Below, in pieces: positions 18,002 through 25,912 of a stretch of DNA of 64,000 bases (position 1 is the first letter of the stretch; each line of letters starts with the position of its first letter). The notes beneath the pieces were generated by a model. It was not told the origin of the DNA and searched no databases. It saw nothing but the letters and a program-made list of their open reading frames with translations. This stretch comes from Cryobacterium algoricola (lineage in GTDB: Bacteria; Actinomycetota; Actinomycetes; Actinomycetales; Microbacteriaceae), in assembly GCF_004402485.1 (NCBI RefSeq), contig NZ_SOFG01000024.1:186001-250000 (forward strand), given 5' to 3'. The position numbers were made by a program, and so were the translations under genes.

Positions 18002-18021
18002 ATGGGTTACAGTCAACCCAT
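18002..18021. promoter_or_regulatory. Inverted repeat upstream of the secreted protein gene
   Basis: ATGGGTT-N6-AACCCAT is a perfect 7-6-7 inverted repeat about 77 nt before the start codon at 18098. It could be an operator; I cannot assign a regulator. Confidence 0.4.
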
Positions 18022-18097
18022 CGAAAATGCGTGTCGTAGGTTCTGTGGATGGATTTGTGATCGGCGCGTTCCGGTCATCTGAAAGGCAAAAAACTCC

Positions 18098-19381
18098 ATG
18101 CAACAGCTCTTTCGTCGCGCCGAGAAATCCTCGCCGCGTAGTACAGCCGCGCGCCACAAGCTCGCAAGCGGTATCGTCGCCGCAACGGCGGCCCTGTGTA
18201 TCGTCGTCGGCACAACGGCCTCGTGTGCGTTCGCTTCCGGCGGCACCTCGTCCTCCTCGTCAGGCTCGTCGTCCGTCAGCGCCCCGTCGGGCTGGCTCGC
18301 CGTGACCGGCGTGTGGTCGCACCGCAAGAACCACCACCAGGGAACGCCGACGCCGACTCCGACTCCGACGCCGACTCCGACTCCGACGCCGAAGCCCACG
18401 CCTGCCCCGACGCCAAAGCCCACTCCGACGCCGACTCCGAAGCCCACCCCGGCCCCGACGCCGACGCCTACTCCGACTCCGACGCCGACTCCGAAGCCCA
18501 CCCCGGCCCCGACTCCGAAGCCCACTCCGACGCCGACTCCGACTCCGACGCCGACTCCGACTCCGACGCCGACGCCGACTCCGACGCCGACTCCGACGCC
18601 GACTCCGACGCCGCCCCCCATCGCCATCGGAACGTCCCCGCTGCACACCAACATCGTGTCGACGACCTTCTGGGTCGGCGAGATCTTCAACGCGAACCTC
18701 AGCGACGGCAGCCAGGTCTGCAGCACCTATGACAGCAAGTGGGCGCTCCACCACACCGGCGTTCAGCTCGGATCCTCCACGGACACCGGCTGCGGCGGCT
18801 CGCCCGTCGGCGGGTGCGATGGTCCGTCCAGCGGCGCGACCGCTGCGACGTTCACCTGCACGACCGAGAAGCGCACAGCCGCAAACGGCTACTTCCCGAC
18901 CAGCCAGCCCAAGCCGCTCGAGAACCCGTTCTACCTGGACCTCCCGTACGACGACATCAACGACGCGACGGCGTTCGCGAACCGTGACACCGTCGTACCG
19001 TGGGCGAACGTGGCACCGTACAGCGCGCACCACGGTGACTCGAACTACTCGTACATGAAGAACCACTGGGTCCAGCTCACCGGCCCCAATGGCAAGACGT
19101 GCTACGGACAGGTCGAAGACGCCGGTCCCTCGAGCGGATCGCTGTACCACGACGCGGCCTACGTGTTCGGAAGCAACGACGCCCGTCCGGTGAACAAGCA
19201 GTTCAGCGGCGACCCGAGCCAGGGTGCAGGCACCGACGTGTCACCCGCCCTCAACGGATGCCTCGGCTTCGCTGACCTCGACGGCGATAACGACCACGTC
19301 AACTGGCGTTTCGTCGATCGTGCCGATGTCCCGGCCGGCCCGTGGCTGACCGTCGAGACCACCAGTCAGGTCTCGCAGTAG
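18098..19381 (+). CDS. Secreted protein with long Thr-Pro linker and double-psi-barrel-like C-terminal domain
   Basis: This 427-residue protein has a signal peptide (about residues 1-47), a Ser-rich segment, then SAPSGWL, the same post-signal motif as the GH5 enzyme at 13807. Residues about 84-171 are a near-pure Thr-Pro(-Lys) linker. The last 250 residues have [69 protein letters not shown] and a late [14 protein letters not shown] block. The pattern [10 protein letters not shown]...DVSPA resembles double-psi beta-barrel (GH45/expansin/RlpA-like) folds, with conserved Asp residues and several Cys. I infer a cell-wall or polysaccharide-binding or -cleaving role; enzymatic activity is not shown. 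A ribosome site (GAAAGGC) precedes the ATG. Confidence 0.65.
   Translation: MQQLFRRAEKSSPRSTAARHKLASGIVAATAALCIVVGTTASCAFASGGTSSSSSGSSSVSAPSGWLAVTGVWSHRKNHHQGTPTPTPTPTPTPTPTPKPTPAPTPKPTPTPTPKPTPAPTPTPTPTPTPTPKPTPAPTPKPTPTPTPTPTPTPTPTPTPTPTPTPTPTPTPPPIAIGTSPLHTNIVSTTFWVGEIFNANLSDGSQVCSTYDSKWALHHTGVQLGSSTDTGCGGSPVGGCDGPSSGATAATFTCTTEKRTAANGYFPTSQPKPLENPFYLDLPYDDINDATAFANRDTVVPWANVAPYSAHHGDSNYSYMKNHWVQLTGPNGKTCYGQVEDAGPSSGSLYHDAAYVFGSNDARPVNKQFSGDPSQGAGTDVSPALNGCLGFADLDGDNDHVNWRFVDRADVPAGPWLTVETTSQVSQ
18349..18615 (+). repeat. Hexanucleotide-based Thr-Pro linker repeat
   Basis: About 265 bp of CCGACG/CCGACT hexamers with scattered AAGCCC units encode TPTPTP with occasional KPTPAP. This is the longest simple repeat in the window and a likely site of length variation. 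It is in frame and not a CRISPR array. Confidence 0.85.
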
Positions 19382-19438
19382 CAACAGGCGCTCTCCGGCC
19401 GACGGCTCGATAGCCGAGCGGCCCGCACGAGGATCCAC

Positions 19439-19478
19439 CGGATGCCCCGGTGTCGCACCTGCGACACCGGGGCATCCG
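19439..19478. terminator. Bidirectional terminator between converging genes
   Basis: CGGATGCCCCGGTGTCGCA (19439-19457) and its exact complement (19460-19478) form an 18-19 bp perfect hairpin between the secreted-protein gene and dnaE2. The ends carry the inverted GGATGCC/GGCATCC core. Confidence 0.88.
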
Positions 19479-19517
19479 CCTGTCCGGAACCCGCGCATCC
19501 GCCCGCACCGGTTCGGG

Positions 19518-22500
19518 TCAGGCGGAGCGCACGGACCAGAGCCGGTGCACGTTGGCTGGAGCGACAGCGGCGAGTTCGGCGGCAAGGGCCTCGGCCCTGG
19601 CCTCGTCGCCCGCTGCCTTCTCCGCCGCACGCTCGGTGCTGTGCCGCTGTCTGACCAGCCGCGCGGCATCGGTGAGGTCCCAGAGCATGTCGCCCGTGAC
19701 CGAAACGCCCTTCGCACCCGAGCGCCGGGTGCGGCCGCGGACGAGCAGGTGCCTGGTCTGGAAGACCGGACCGCCGATGCGTTCCTGGGCGTCATGGAAG
19801 AACACGACGTTCGCGACCGGTCCGGTGCCGTCGTCGAGGCTCACGAACACGACGCGACGCCCGCCGCGCATCGGCGGGGTGTTCGTCGCCCGGCGCACTC
19901 CCGCGAGGAGCACCTCGGTGCCGCCGGGCAGATCGGCGAGGGCCGACGCCGGGGTGACGCCGAGTTCGGCGAAGAGCGGATAGAAGCGGGCGAGCTGATG
20001 CCCGGAGACGGCGAGGCTCAGGTCACGGAGCTCGAGTTCGGTCTGGGTGCGGCCGCGCAGCTCGAGGGATGTGACGGCGGTGAACCGGTCGCCGGTGTAC
20101 CGGGGAACCGGCAGGTCGACCTCGAAGGCGAGCTGGTCGTCGTGCACGGTGACGGCCGTGCCGCGGAGCGACTGGATATGCGCGAGCAGCTCGTGCCGTC
20201 GCTCGCGGTCGTAGCCGATGAAGCTGTCGAGGGCGCCGACCCGTGCGAGCGCCTCGAAGCTCGACCGCCGGGGCCGCACCCGGTCCCGGAAGTCCTGCAG
20301 CGAGGAGAACGGCTGGTGCCGTACGATCCGGGCCCGCTCGGCGGCGGTGCTGCCGGAGAGCTCCGGCAGAGCCAGGCGGATACCGCGGCGCGGACCGGCC
20401 GGCCCGCTCGGCACCGGTTCGGTCGGCTCCGGTTCGGTCGGCTCCGGTTCGGTCCGGACGAGCGCGGCATAGCCTGGGGGAAGGTCCTCGACCCGGTAGT
20501 CGAGGACGCTGTGCTGCACGTCGAGCGGCAGCACGGGAACCCCGAGCACCCGGGCCTCCGCCACGAGCAGGTCCTTCGGCCACATGCCCGGGTCGTGGGT
20601 GAGGAGTCCGGCGAGGAACACCGCAGGGTGATGGGTCTTCAGCCACGCGGACTGGTAGGTGGGCAGGGCGAACGCGGCGCCGTGCGCCTTGGCGAAGCCG
20701 AAGCTACCGAAGCCCGCGAGTACCGTCCAGATCCGGTCGATCACAGTGGGAGGGAACCCGCGGGTCAGGGCCTGCTCCCGCACGTATGCCTCGATGAGGG
20801 GCAACTGCTCCGGTTTCCCCAGGTGCCTGCGGAAGACATCCGCCTTGCCCAGGCCGCAGCCGGTGAGTTCGTCGAAGAGCCGCATCACCTGTTCGTGGAA
20901 GATGACGACGCCGCGGGTCTCCCGCAGGATCGGCTCGAACCGCGGATGGATGTAGTCGGGCATGACCTCGCCGTGCCTGGCCTGCAGGTAGAGCAGGGGC
21001 ATGTTGTTCTTCATCGGGCCGGGCCGGAACAGGGAGATCTCCACGGTGAGGTCGTTGAAGACCTCGGGCTGCAGCTTGCCGACGAGTTCCATCTGGCCGG
21101 GAGACTCGAGCTGGAAGATGCCGAGGGTGCGCGTCGAGCGGATGAGTTCGTAGGTCGGCTCGTCGTCGAGGGGGATCCGGTCGAGGTCGATGCTCTCGCC
21201 CGTGAGGCGTCGGTGTTCCTCGACGGCATGTGCCATCGCCGACTGCATCCGTACGCCGAGGATGTCGAGCTTGATCAGTCCCATCGGGTCCATGTCGTGC
21301 TTGTCGAACTGGGACATCGGCAGCCCCATGCCCGAGGCCTGCACCGGGGTGCGGTCGAGCAGGCTCGCGTCCGAGAGGATCACGCCGCACGGATGCACCG
21401 AGATATGCCGGGGCAGCCGGTCGAGCCGTGCCGTGAGGTCGACGAGCTGGTCGAGCTGTTGTGACGCGCGTACCTCGGCGGCGAGCGGTTCGAGCTCGGG
21501 CTTCTCCTCGAGGGCGCGGCGGAAGTCGCGGGCGTTGAACCGCCACATCTGCTTGGCGATCGCCGACACCTGCCCGGGGTCCATGCCGAGGGCGAGCCCG
21601 GCGTCCCTGACGGCGCCACGACCACGGTAGGCGTTGGTCATCGACATCAGCGAGACCCGGTCGCTGCCGAAGGTCTGGAAGAGGGTGCGGTAGATATCGT
21701 GGCGGCGGGCCGACTCCACGTCGAGGTCGATGTCCGGCAGGGTCTGCCGTTCGGGGGAGAGGAACCGTTCCCAGAGCAGGCCGTTCGCGATCGGTTCGAC
21801 CGAGGAAGTGTGCAGGGCGTAGTTGAGCACCGAGCCGACGCCGGAGCCACGGGCCTGGATGCGCACGCCCATGCCCCTGACGATGTCGGCGACCCGGGAG
21901 ACCGTGAGGAAATAGCTCGCGAAGCCGAGGTGCTCGACCGTGGCCATCTCGTACTCGAGGCGGGTGTGCGCCGATTCGACGGCCGGTCGACCGGATGCCG
22001 CGTAGCGTTCCTCAACGCCGGATCGTCCGCGTTTCCAGAGTTCGGCGAGCGGGTCGCCGGTGACGCCGATCACGCGCGCCTCCGGCATCCGCGGGGTGCC
22101 GAGGCCGATGTCCGCCTGCGGGTCGAGCGTGCAGCGGTCGGCGAGCAGTTCGGTGTCGCGCAACAACCGGGCGAGCGCGCCGTCGTCGTGCAGCCCGGCG
22201 TCCACGACCATGCGGGCCACCTGCCGCATCGCCCCTGCCGGTTTGAGCCAGGCCTGTCCGTTCGTCTGCGGCTGCTCGAGCTCGGCGAGCGGGGTCAGGG
22301 TGCGTGCGGCGTCGGCAAGGTCTGCGGTGACCGCGTCCTCCGGTTCGCCATAACGCACGGCGTTCGTGAGCACGGCGGGCAGGCCGCTCTGTTCGGCGAG
22401 GGCGAGCATGCGGGTGGCGGGAGTGACGCTGCCCGGGCTGCCGGGTTCGGCGAGGTGGCAGACGATTTCGAGGCACACCGACGCGGCGGGCATTGACCGC

Positions 22501-23012
22501 TGCCAGGCGGTCAACCGGGCGCCGGCCTCCTTCGTCGCGCGGCGTTCGATCGCCTCGCCGACGTCTGAGGTCGGCCCGAGCAGCACGGTCAGGGTCCGGA
22601 GCCCGGCCAGTTCGGCGAGCTCGGACCGGCCGATGCTCGGCTCGGACCCGGCTCCCGCCCCGACCGTCTGGTGGGCGGCGGACACGGCGCGGCACAGCGC
22701 CGCATACCCGCGGCCGCTGGTGCCGCCGTGCGCGAGCACGACGACACGGCCGAGTGGAAGCCGGTCGTCGTCGTGCACCGCGAGGTCGGCCCCGAGGCCG
22801 GCGCGGATGCCCTCCGCCACGCACGCCCGCAGGTGCTTGACCGCCCCATAGAGTCCGTCGCGATCGGTGAGGGCGAGAAAGGAGGAGCCCTGAGCCCTCG
22901 CCTGTCCGGCAAGGGCCTCGGGGAGCGTCACCCCGTAGTGCGTCGAGTATGCGCTCGCGACGTGCAGGTGCGGGAAACCGCCGGCGGGCACGCCCGTGCC
23001 GTTCCCGTTCAT
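19518..23012 (-). CDS. dnaE2: Error-prone DNA polymerase DnaE2
   Basis: DnaE2 is the second C-family alpha subunit used for damage-induced mutagenic synthesis. The 1164-residue protein begins with a PHP domain (HLHVASAYSTHYG, ALTDRDGLYG). The palm carries the catalytic aspartates in PDIDLDVESARRHD. RGSGVGS, HPCGVI and GFGSFGFAKAHGAAFA are typical of the family, and an OB domain (VLLAGVRR, VFVSLDDGTGP) lies near the end. ATG 23012 is chosen although the frame is open upstream, because it overlaps the stop of the DUF6504 gene (ATGA) and is followed by the conserved start. The pair is preceded by a LexA box at 23301. No imuA/imuB-like gene is beside it. Confidence 0.93.
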   Translation of the reverse strand: MNGNGTGVPAGGFPHLHVASAYSTHYGVTLPEALAGQARAQGSSFLALTDRDGLYGAVKHLRACVAEGIRAGLGADLAVHDDDRLPLGRVVVLAHGGTSGRGYAALCRAVSAAHQTVGAGAGSEPSIGRSELAELAGLRTLTVLLGPTSDVGEAIERRATKEAGARLTAWQRSMPAASVCLEIVCHLAEPGSPGSVTPATRMLALAEQSGLPAVLTNAVRYGEPEDAVTADLADAARTLTPLAELEQPQTNGQAWLKPAGAMRQVARMVVDAGLHDDGALARLLRDTELLADRCTLDPQADIGLGTPRMPEARVIGVTGDPLAELWKRGRSGVEERYAASGRPAVESAHTRLEYEMATVEHLGFASYFLTVSRVADIVRGMGVRIQARGSGVGSVLNYALHTSSVEPIANGLLWERFLSPERQTLPDIDLDVESARRHDIYRTLFQTFGSDRVSLMSMTNAYRGRGAVRDAGLALGMDPGQVSAIAKQMWRFNARDFRRALEEKPELEPLAAEVRASQQLDQLVDLTARLDRLPRHISVHPCGVILSDASLLDRTPVQASGMGLPMSQFDKHDMDPMGLIKLDILGVRMQSAMAHAVEEHRRLTGESIDLDRIPLDDEPTYELIRSTRTLGIFQLESPGQMELVGKLQPEVFNDLTVEISLFRPGPMKNNMPLLYLQARHGEVMPDYIHPRFEPILRETRGVVIFHEQVMRLFDELTGCGLGKADVFRRHLGKPEQLPLIEAYVREQALTRGFPPTVIDRIWTVLAGFGSFGFAKAHGAAFALPTYQSAWLKTHHPAVFLAGLLTHDPGMWPKDLLVAEARVLGVPVLPLDVQHSVLDYRVEDLPPGYAALVRTEPEPTEPEPTEPVPSGPAGPRRGIRLALPELSGSTAAERARIVRHQPFSSLQDFRDRVRPRRSSFEALARVGALDSFIGYDRERRHELLAHIQSLRGTAVTVHDDQLAFEVDLPVPRYTGDRFTAVTSLELRGRTQTELELRDLSLAVSGHQLARFYPLFAELGVTPASALADLPGGTEVLLAGVRRATNTPPMRGGRRVVFVSLDDGTGPVANVVFFHDAQERIGGPVFQTRHLLVRGRTRRSGAKGVSVTGDMLWDLTDAARLVRQRHSTERAAEKAAGDEARAEALAAELAAVAPANVHRLWSVRSA

Positions 23013-23281
23013 CCCCAGTCGAGGGCGAGCACCCACGACCCGTCGACGTCGCGTCGCAGGTCGTAGCGGTGCTGCTCCTCGCCCCCGCGGGCCGCGTCGA
23101 CCCGCCACAGCTCGGTGTCGATGCGGGTCGGAACCCCGTCGTTCTCCCACCAGCGGGTGCGGGTGAACACCGCCTGCGGCTGCCCGATGATGGTGTGTTC
23201 GAAGCGGTCCCACGTGAATGCCAGGGGGTCGCCATCGGCCGAGAGCTCGACGTCGACGCGGGTGTCGATGATCTGGGGCAT
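23009..23281 (-). CDS. DUF6504 protein, first gene of the dnaE2 operon
   Basis: This 90-residue protein (MPQIIDTRVDVELS, DRFEHTIIGQPQAVF, RYDLRRDVDGSWVLALDWG) matches the small DUF6504-type proteins encoded next to dnaE2 or Y-family polymerases in actinobacteria. Its biochemical role is unknown; an accessory role in translesion synthesis is inferred from linkage and 4-nt translational coupling to dnaE2. GGAGGAG precedes its ATG, and the LexA box ends 20 nt upstream. Confidence 0.75.
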   Translation of the reverse strand: MPQIIDTRVDVELSADGDPLAFTWDRFEHTIIGQPQAVFTRTRWWENDGVPTRIDTELWRVDAARGGEEQHRYDLRRDVDGSWVLALDWG

Positions 23282-23300
23282 TCGGTGACTCCTCCGTACC

Positions 23301-23320
23301 TATCGAACAAATGTTCGATA
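23301..23320. promoter_or_regulatory. LexA (SOS) box
   Basis: TATCGAACAAATGTTCGATA is a perfect palindrome containing the Gram-positive/actinobacterial SOS consensus TCGAAC-N4-GTTCGA (23303-23318). It lies 20 nt before the DUF6504 start, so LexA should repress the DUF6504-dnaE2 operon until DNA damage. Confidence 0.93.
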
Positions 23321-23347
23321 TTGGGAGTGTACGTCACCCCGCCGACA

Positions 23348-24724
23348 CTAGCCAGCGCCGACCGTCGTCGGTGACGCAGCAGGGGCGGTCTCCGGTGCCG
23401 CGACGCGCAGGGCGTGTGCCCCGAGCAGGGCGGTCGGCACCCGGAAGGTCTCCCGGGCGGTGACGGCGGCGATCGCCGAGAGCACCATGGTGGCCGCGGT
23501 GAAGACGGCGACCGGCACCCAGCCGTCGATCCCGCTCCCGAGGAGGGCGTAACAGATGCTCGGAGCGAAGCCGGCGAGCAGGAATCCGAGCTGGGTGCCG
23601 ATCGCGAAGCCGGAATAGCGCACCGGGGCGGCGAACATCTCGGTGAAGAACGACGGCCAGAGCCCGTTGACCATCGAATAGAACAGGGTCATGTTCAGGA
23701 AGCCGCCGAGGAAGATGAGCGGGATCGACCCGGTCGAGATCGCCCAGAAGTAGAGGAAGATCGTCGCCGCGGAACCCAGGGTCCCGGCGATCCAGACCGG
23801 GCGGCGCCCGACGCGGTCCGACAGGGCCGAGAAGAGCGGGATGGTGACGAGGGAGCCCGCGATGGACACGGTCGCGACCCAGAGCATCGTGCCGCGATCG
23901 ATCCCGACGGCGGGGCTCGTGGCGTATGCGAGTCCGAAGACCGTGAAGACGGTCTGGGTGACGGCGAACAGGGAGCAGACGAGCACGCGCACGACGTCGC
24001 GCCACTGGTGCCGGAACACCTGTGCGGCCGGGAACCTCTCGACGGCGGCGACTGACTTCGCCTCGGCGAAGACCGGCGTCTCGTCGAGACGGGAGCGCAC
24101 GACGTAGGCGACGACGAGAACGACCGCGCTCAGCAGGAACGGCACCCGCCAGCCCCAGGCATACAGCTGGTCCTCCGGAAGGGCGGCGACCGGGATGAAG
24201 ACGATGGTGGCGAGAACCATCCCGGCGGCATATCCGGTCATCGTGAAACCGGAGAAGAATGCGCGGCGGTGTTCGGGTGCGTGCTCGATCGCGAGGGTGC
24301 TCGCCCCTGCCGCTTCCCCTCCGGCCGAGAAACCCTGGGCCAGGCGGCACAGCACGAGCAGGGCGGGCGCGAATGCCCCGATCTGGTCGTAGGTGGGCAG
24401 GAAGCCGATCGCGAGGCTCGCAACCCCCATGATCACGAGGGTGAGGATCAGCACTCGCTTCCGGCCGATCCGGTCGCCGAAGTGGCCGAGGATGAGCCCG
24501 CCGAACGGCCGGGCGACGTAGCCGACGCCGAATGTCGCCAGGGAGGCGATCGTCGCGATCGCCGGGTCGGCGGCGGAGAAGAAGATGTGGTTGAAGACGA
24601 GGGCGGCCGCCGCGCCGTAGATGAAGAAGTCGTAGTACTCGAGGGCGCTGCCCACGAACGCCGCTGCGGCGGCCTTTCGCGGCATCCGCTGGGGGATGGT
24701 CGGAGCTGGAACCGTGCTGGACAT
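23348..24724 (-). CDS. MHS-family metabolite:proton symporter
   Basis: This 458-residue transporter belongs to the metabolite:H+ symporter branch of the MFS (shikimate, alpha-ketoglutarate, protocatechuate-type carriers). Signature segments are ALEYYDFFIYGAAAAL in helix 1, HFGDRIGRKRVLI in loop 2-3, QGFSAGGEAAGA, and GWRVPFLLS. It is the last gene of the catabolic operon that starts at 27576, 76 nt after the SDR gene, with GGAG before its ATG. With KstD-type and SDR enzymes upstream and pobA/pca nearby, I infer uptake of a cyclic carboxylic acid. Confidence 0.85.
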   Translation of the reverse strand: MSSTVPAPTIPQRMPRKAAAAAFVGSALEYYDFFIYGAAAALVFNHIFFSAADPAIATIASLATFGVGYVARPFGGLILGHFGDRIGRKRVLILTLVIMGVASLAIGFLPTYDQIGAFAPALLVLCRLAQGFSAGGEAAGASTLAIEHAPEHRRAFFSGFTMTGYAAGMVLATIVFIPVAALPEDQLYAWGWRVPFLLSAVVLVVAYVVRSRLDETPVFAEAKSVAAVERFPAAQVFRHQWRDVVRVLVCSLFAVTQTVFTVFGLAYATSPAVGIDRGTMLWVATVSIAGSLVTIPLFSALSDRVGRRPVWIAGTLGSAATIFLYFWAISTGSIPLIFLGGFLNMTLFYSMVNGLWPSFFTEMFAAPVRYSGFAIGTQLGFLLAGFAPSICYALLGSGIDGWVPVAVFTAATMVLSAIAAVTARETFRVPTALLGAHALRVAAPETAPAASPTTVGAG

Positions 24725-24800
24725 GCTGTCTCCTTTGACAAGGTGCCTGGTTGGGTTGGGGCGGGTTGGGGCGAGTGGGACTCGGGAAGGGAAGCCTGGT

Positions 24801-25598
24801 TCAGACGGCGGTGTAGCCCCCGTCGATGACCAGCTCGGAACCGGTCGTGAAGCGTGATTCGTCGCTGGCCAGGTAGAGCACGCCGTATGCGATCTCCTCC
24901 GGCTCGCCCTGGCGGCGGAGCGGATTGCCGTCGACCAGCTGGCGGTAGTACGCCTCCGGCCCGATCGGGCTCATCTCGGCGGCCGTGCGGCTCATCCGGG
25001 TGTTCATCGAGCCGGGGTGGATCGAGTTCACCCGGATGCCGTACTCGCCATAGGTCGCGGCATCCGCCTTGCTGAGCAGCCGAACGGCCCCCTTCGTGGC
25101 GTGGTACAGCGGAACGCTCCTGCCGCCGGTGATGCCGTGGATCGACGAGAAGTTCACAATGCTGCCGCGCGACGCGGCGATCATGGCGGGGACCACGTAC
25201 TTCGTCATGAGCCAGGTGCCCTTGACGTTCACGTTGAAGATCCGGTCGAACTCGGCGAGGGTCGACTCGTGCGACGGGGCCGCCCTCCCGATGATGCCGG
25301 CCGCGTTCACGAGCACGTCGGGGACCCCGACGTCGGCGAGCACCCGCGCGATGGCGCGCTCAACCTGGTCCGGGTCGGTGATGTCGAGCTCGAGTGAGGT
25401 GACTCCCGGCTCGTGCCACGGTTCGGACGGCGCGGTGACATCGAGGCTGACGACCAGGGCGCCCTCGCCGGCGAGGAGCCGCACGCAGGCGCTGCCGAGG
25501 TCGCCGCTCCCTCCTGTGACGATGACGATCTTGCCCTGCACGCGGCCCTGCGGGGTCGCGGCTGTTGCGGCCGTTGCGGCCGTGTCGGTGATGGTCAT
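24801..25598 (-). CDS. Short-chain dehydrogenase/reductase
   Basis: This 265-residue classical SDR has the NAD(P)-binding TGGSGDLG (about residues 29-36), NAAG at the end of strand 4, catalytic Ser in NFSSIHG, YHATK with Tyr and Lys, and the C-terminal RFTTGSELVIDGGYTAV. Asp after the second strand (VVSLDVT) favours NAD over NADP. It overlaps the Dabb stop (ATGA). In its operon it most plausibly oxidises a ring hydroxyl to a ketone, like the 4-hydroxycyclohexanecarboxylate dehydrogenases; quinate/shikimate dehydrogenase is an alternative. The specific substrate is inference. Confidence 0.85.
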   Translation of the reverse strand: MTITDTAATAATAATPQGRVQGKIVIVTGGSGDLGSACVRLLAGEGALVVSLDVTAPSEPWHEPGVTSLELDITDPDQVERAIARVLADVGVPDVLVNAAGIIGRAAPSHESTLAEFDRIFNVNVKGTWLMTKYVVPAMIAASRGSIVNFSSIHGITGGRSVPLYHATKGAVRLLSKADAATYGEYGIRVNSIHPGSMNTRMSRTAAEMSPIGPEAYYRQLVDGNPLRRQGEPEEIAYGVLYLASDESRFTTGSELVIDGGYTAV

Positions 25599-25912
25599 TC
25601 CGTGGAGTCCTTTCGGTGGGTGGGCAGGTCGAAATCGACGGAGGCGATCTGTCGGCTGTGCGGCGCGGACAGGGCGATCAGGGGGGTGTGCAGCGGATGA
25701 GTGGCGTAGCCGGCGACGTCGGAGAGCGAGTCGAAGTCGGCGACGATGGCGCAGTCCCAGGACCGCGCCTCCCCGCCGAGGTCCCGCCCGACGCTGAGCG
25801 ACCGGAGCCCGGGAACGCTGCCGACGAGGCCGTCGAGACCGCTGCGCCAGCGTCGTTCGATCCCCGGGGTGAAGCTGTCCTCGAACCGGAACAGCACGAC
25901 GTGGCGGATCAC
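25595..25912 (-). CDS. Dabb (stress-responsive A/B barrel) domain protein
   Basis: This 105-residue protein starts at GTG 25912 and reads IRHVVLFRFEDSF, VPGLRSLSVGRD, ADFDSLSDVAGYATHPLHT, the dimeric alpha/beta-barrel Dabb pattern. It overlaps the flavoprotein stop by 4 nt and the SDR start by 4 nt, so it is tightly coupled to both. Dabb proteins include a polyketide cyclase and many of unknown function; a ring-tautomerising or product-releasing role here is speculation. The protein is easily missed because the same frame stays open far upstream in the flavoprotein region. Confidence 0.75.
   Translation of the reverse strand: MIRHVVLFRFEDSFTPGIERRWRSGLDGLVGSVPGLRSLSVGRDLGGEARSWDCAIVADFDSLSDVAGYATHPLHTPLIALSAPHSRQIASVDFDLPTHRKDSTE

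Noticed and set aside
17861-18097. c-di-AMP (ydaO) riboswitch before the secreted-protein gene
   Set aside because: Such riboswitches precede actinobacterial wall hydrolases, but I cannot find the conserved paired elements; only a short inverted repeat and a weak terminator are visible.
18349-18615. CRISPR-like regular repeat
   Set aside because: Units are 6 bp with no spacers and are translated as a Thr-Pro linker.
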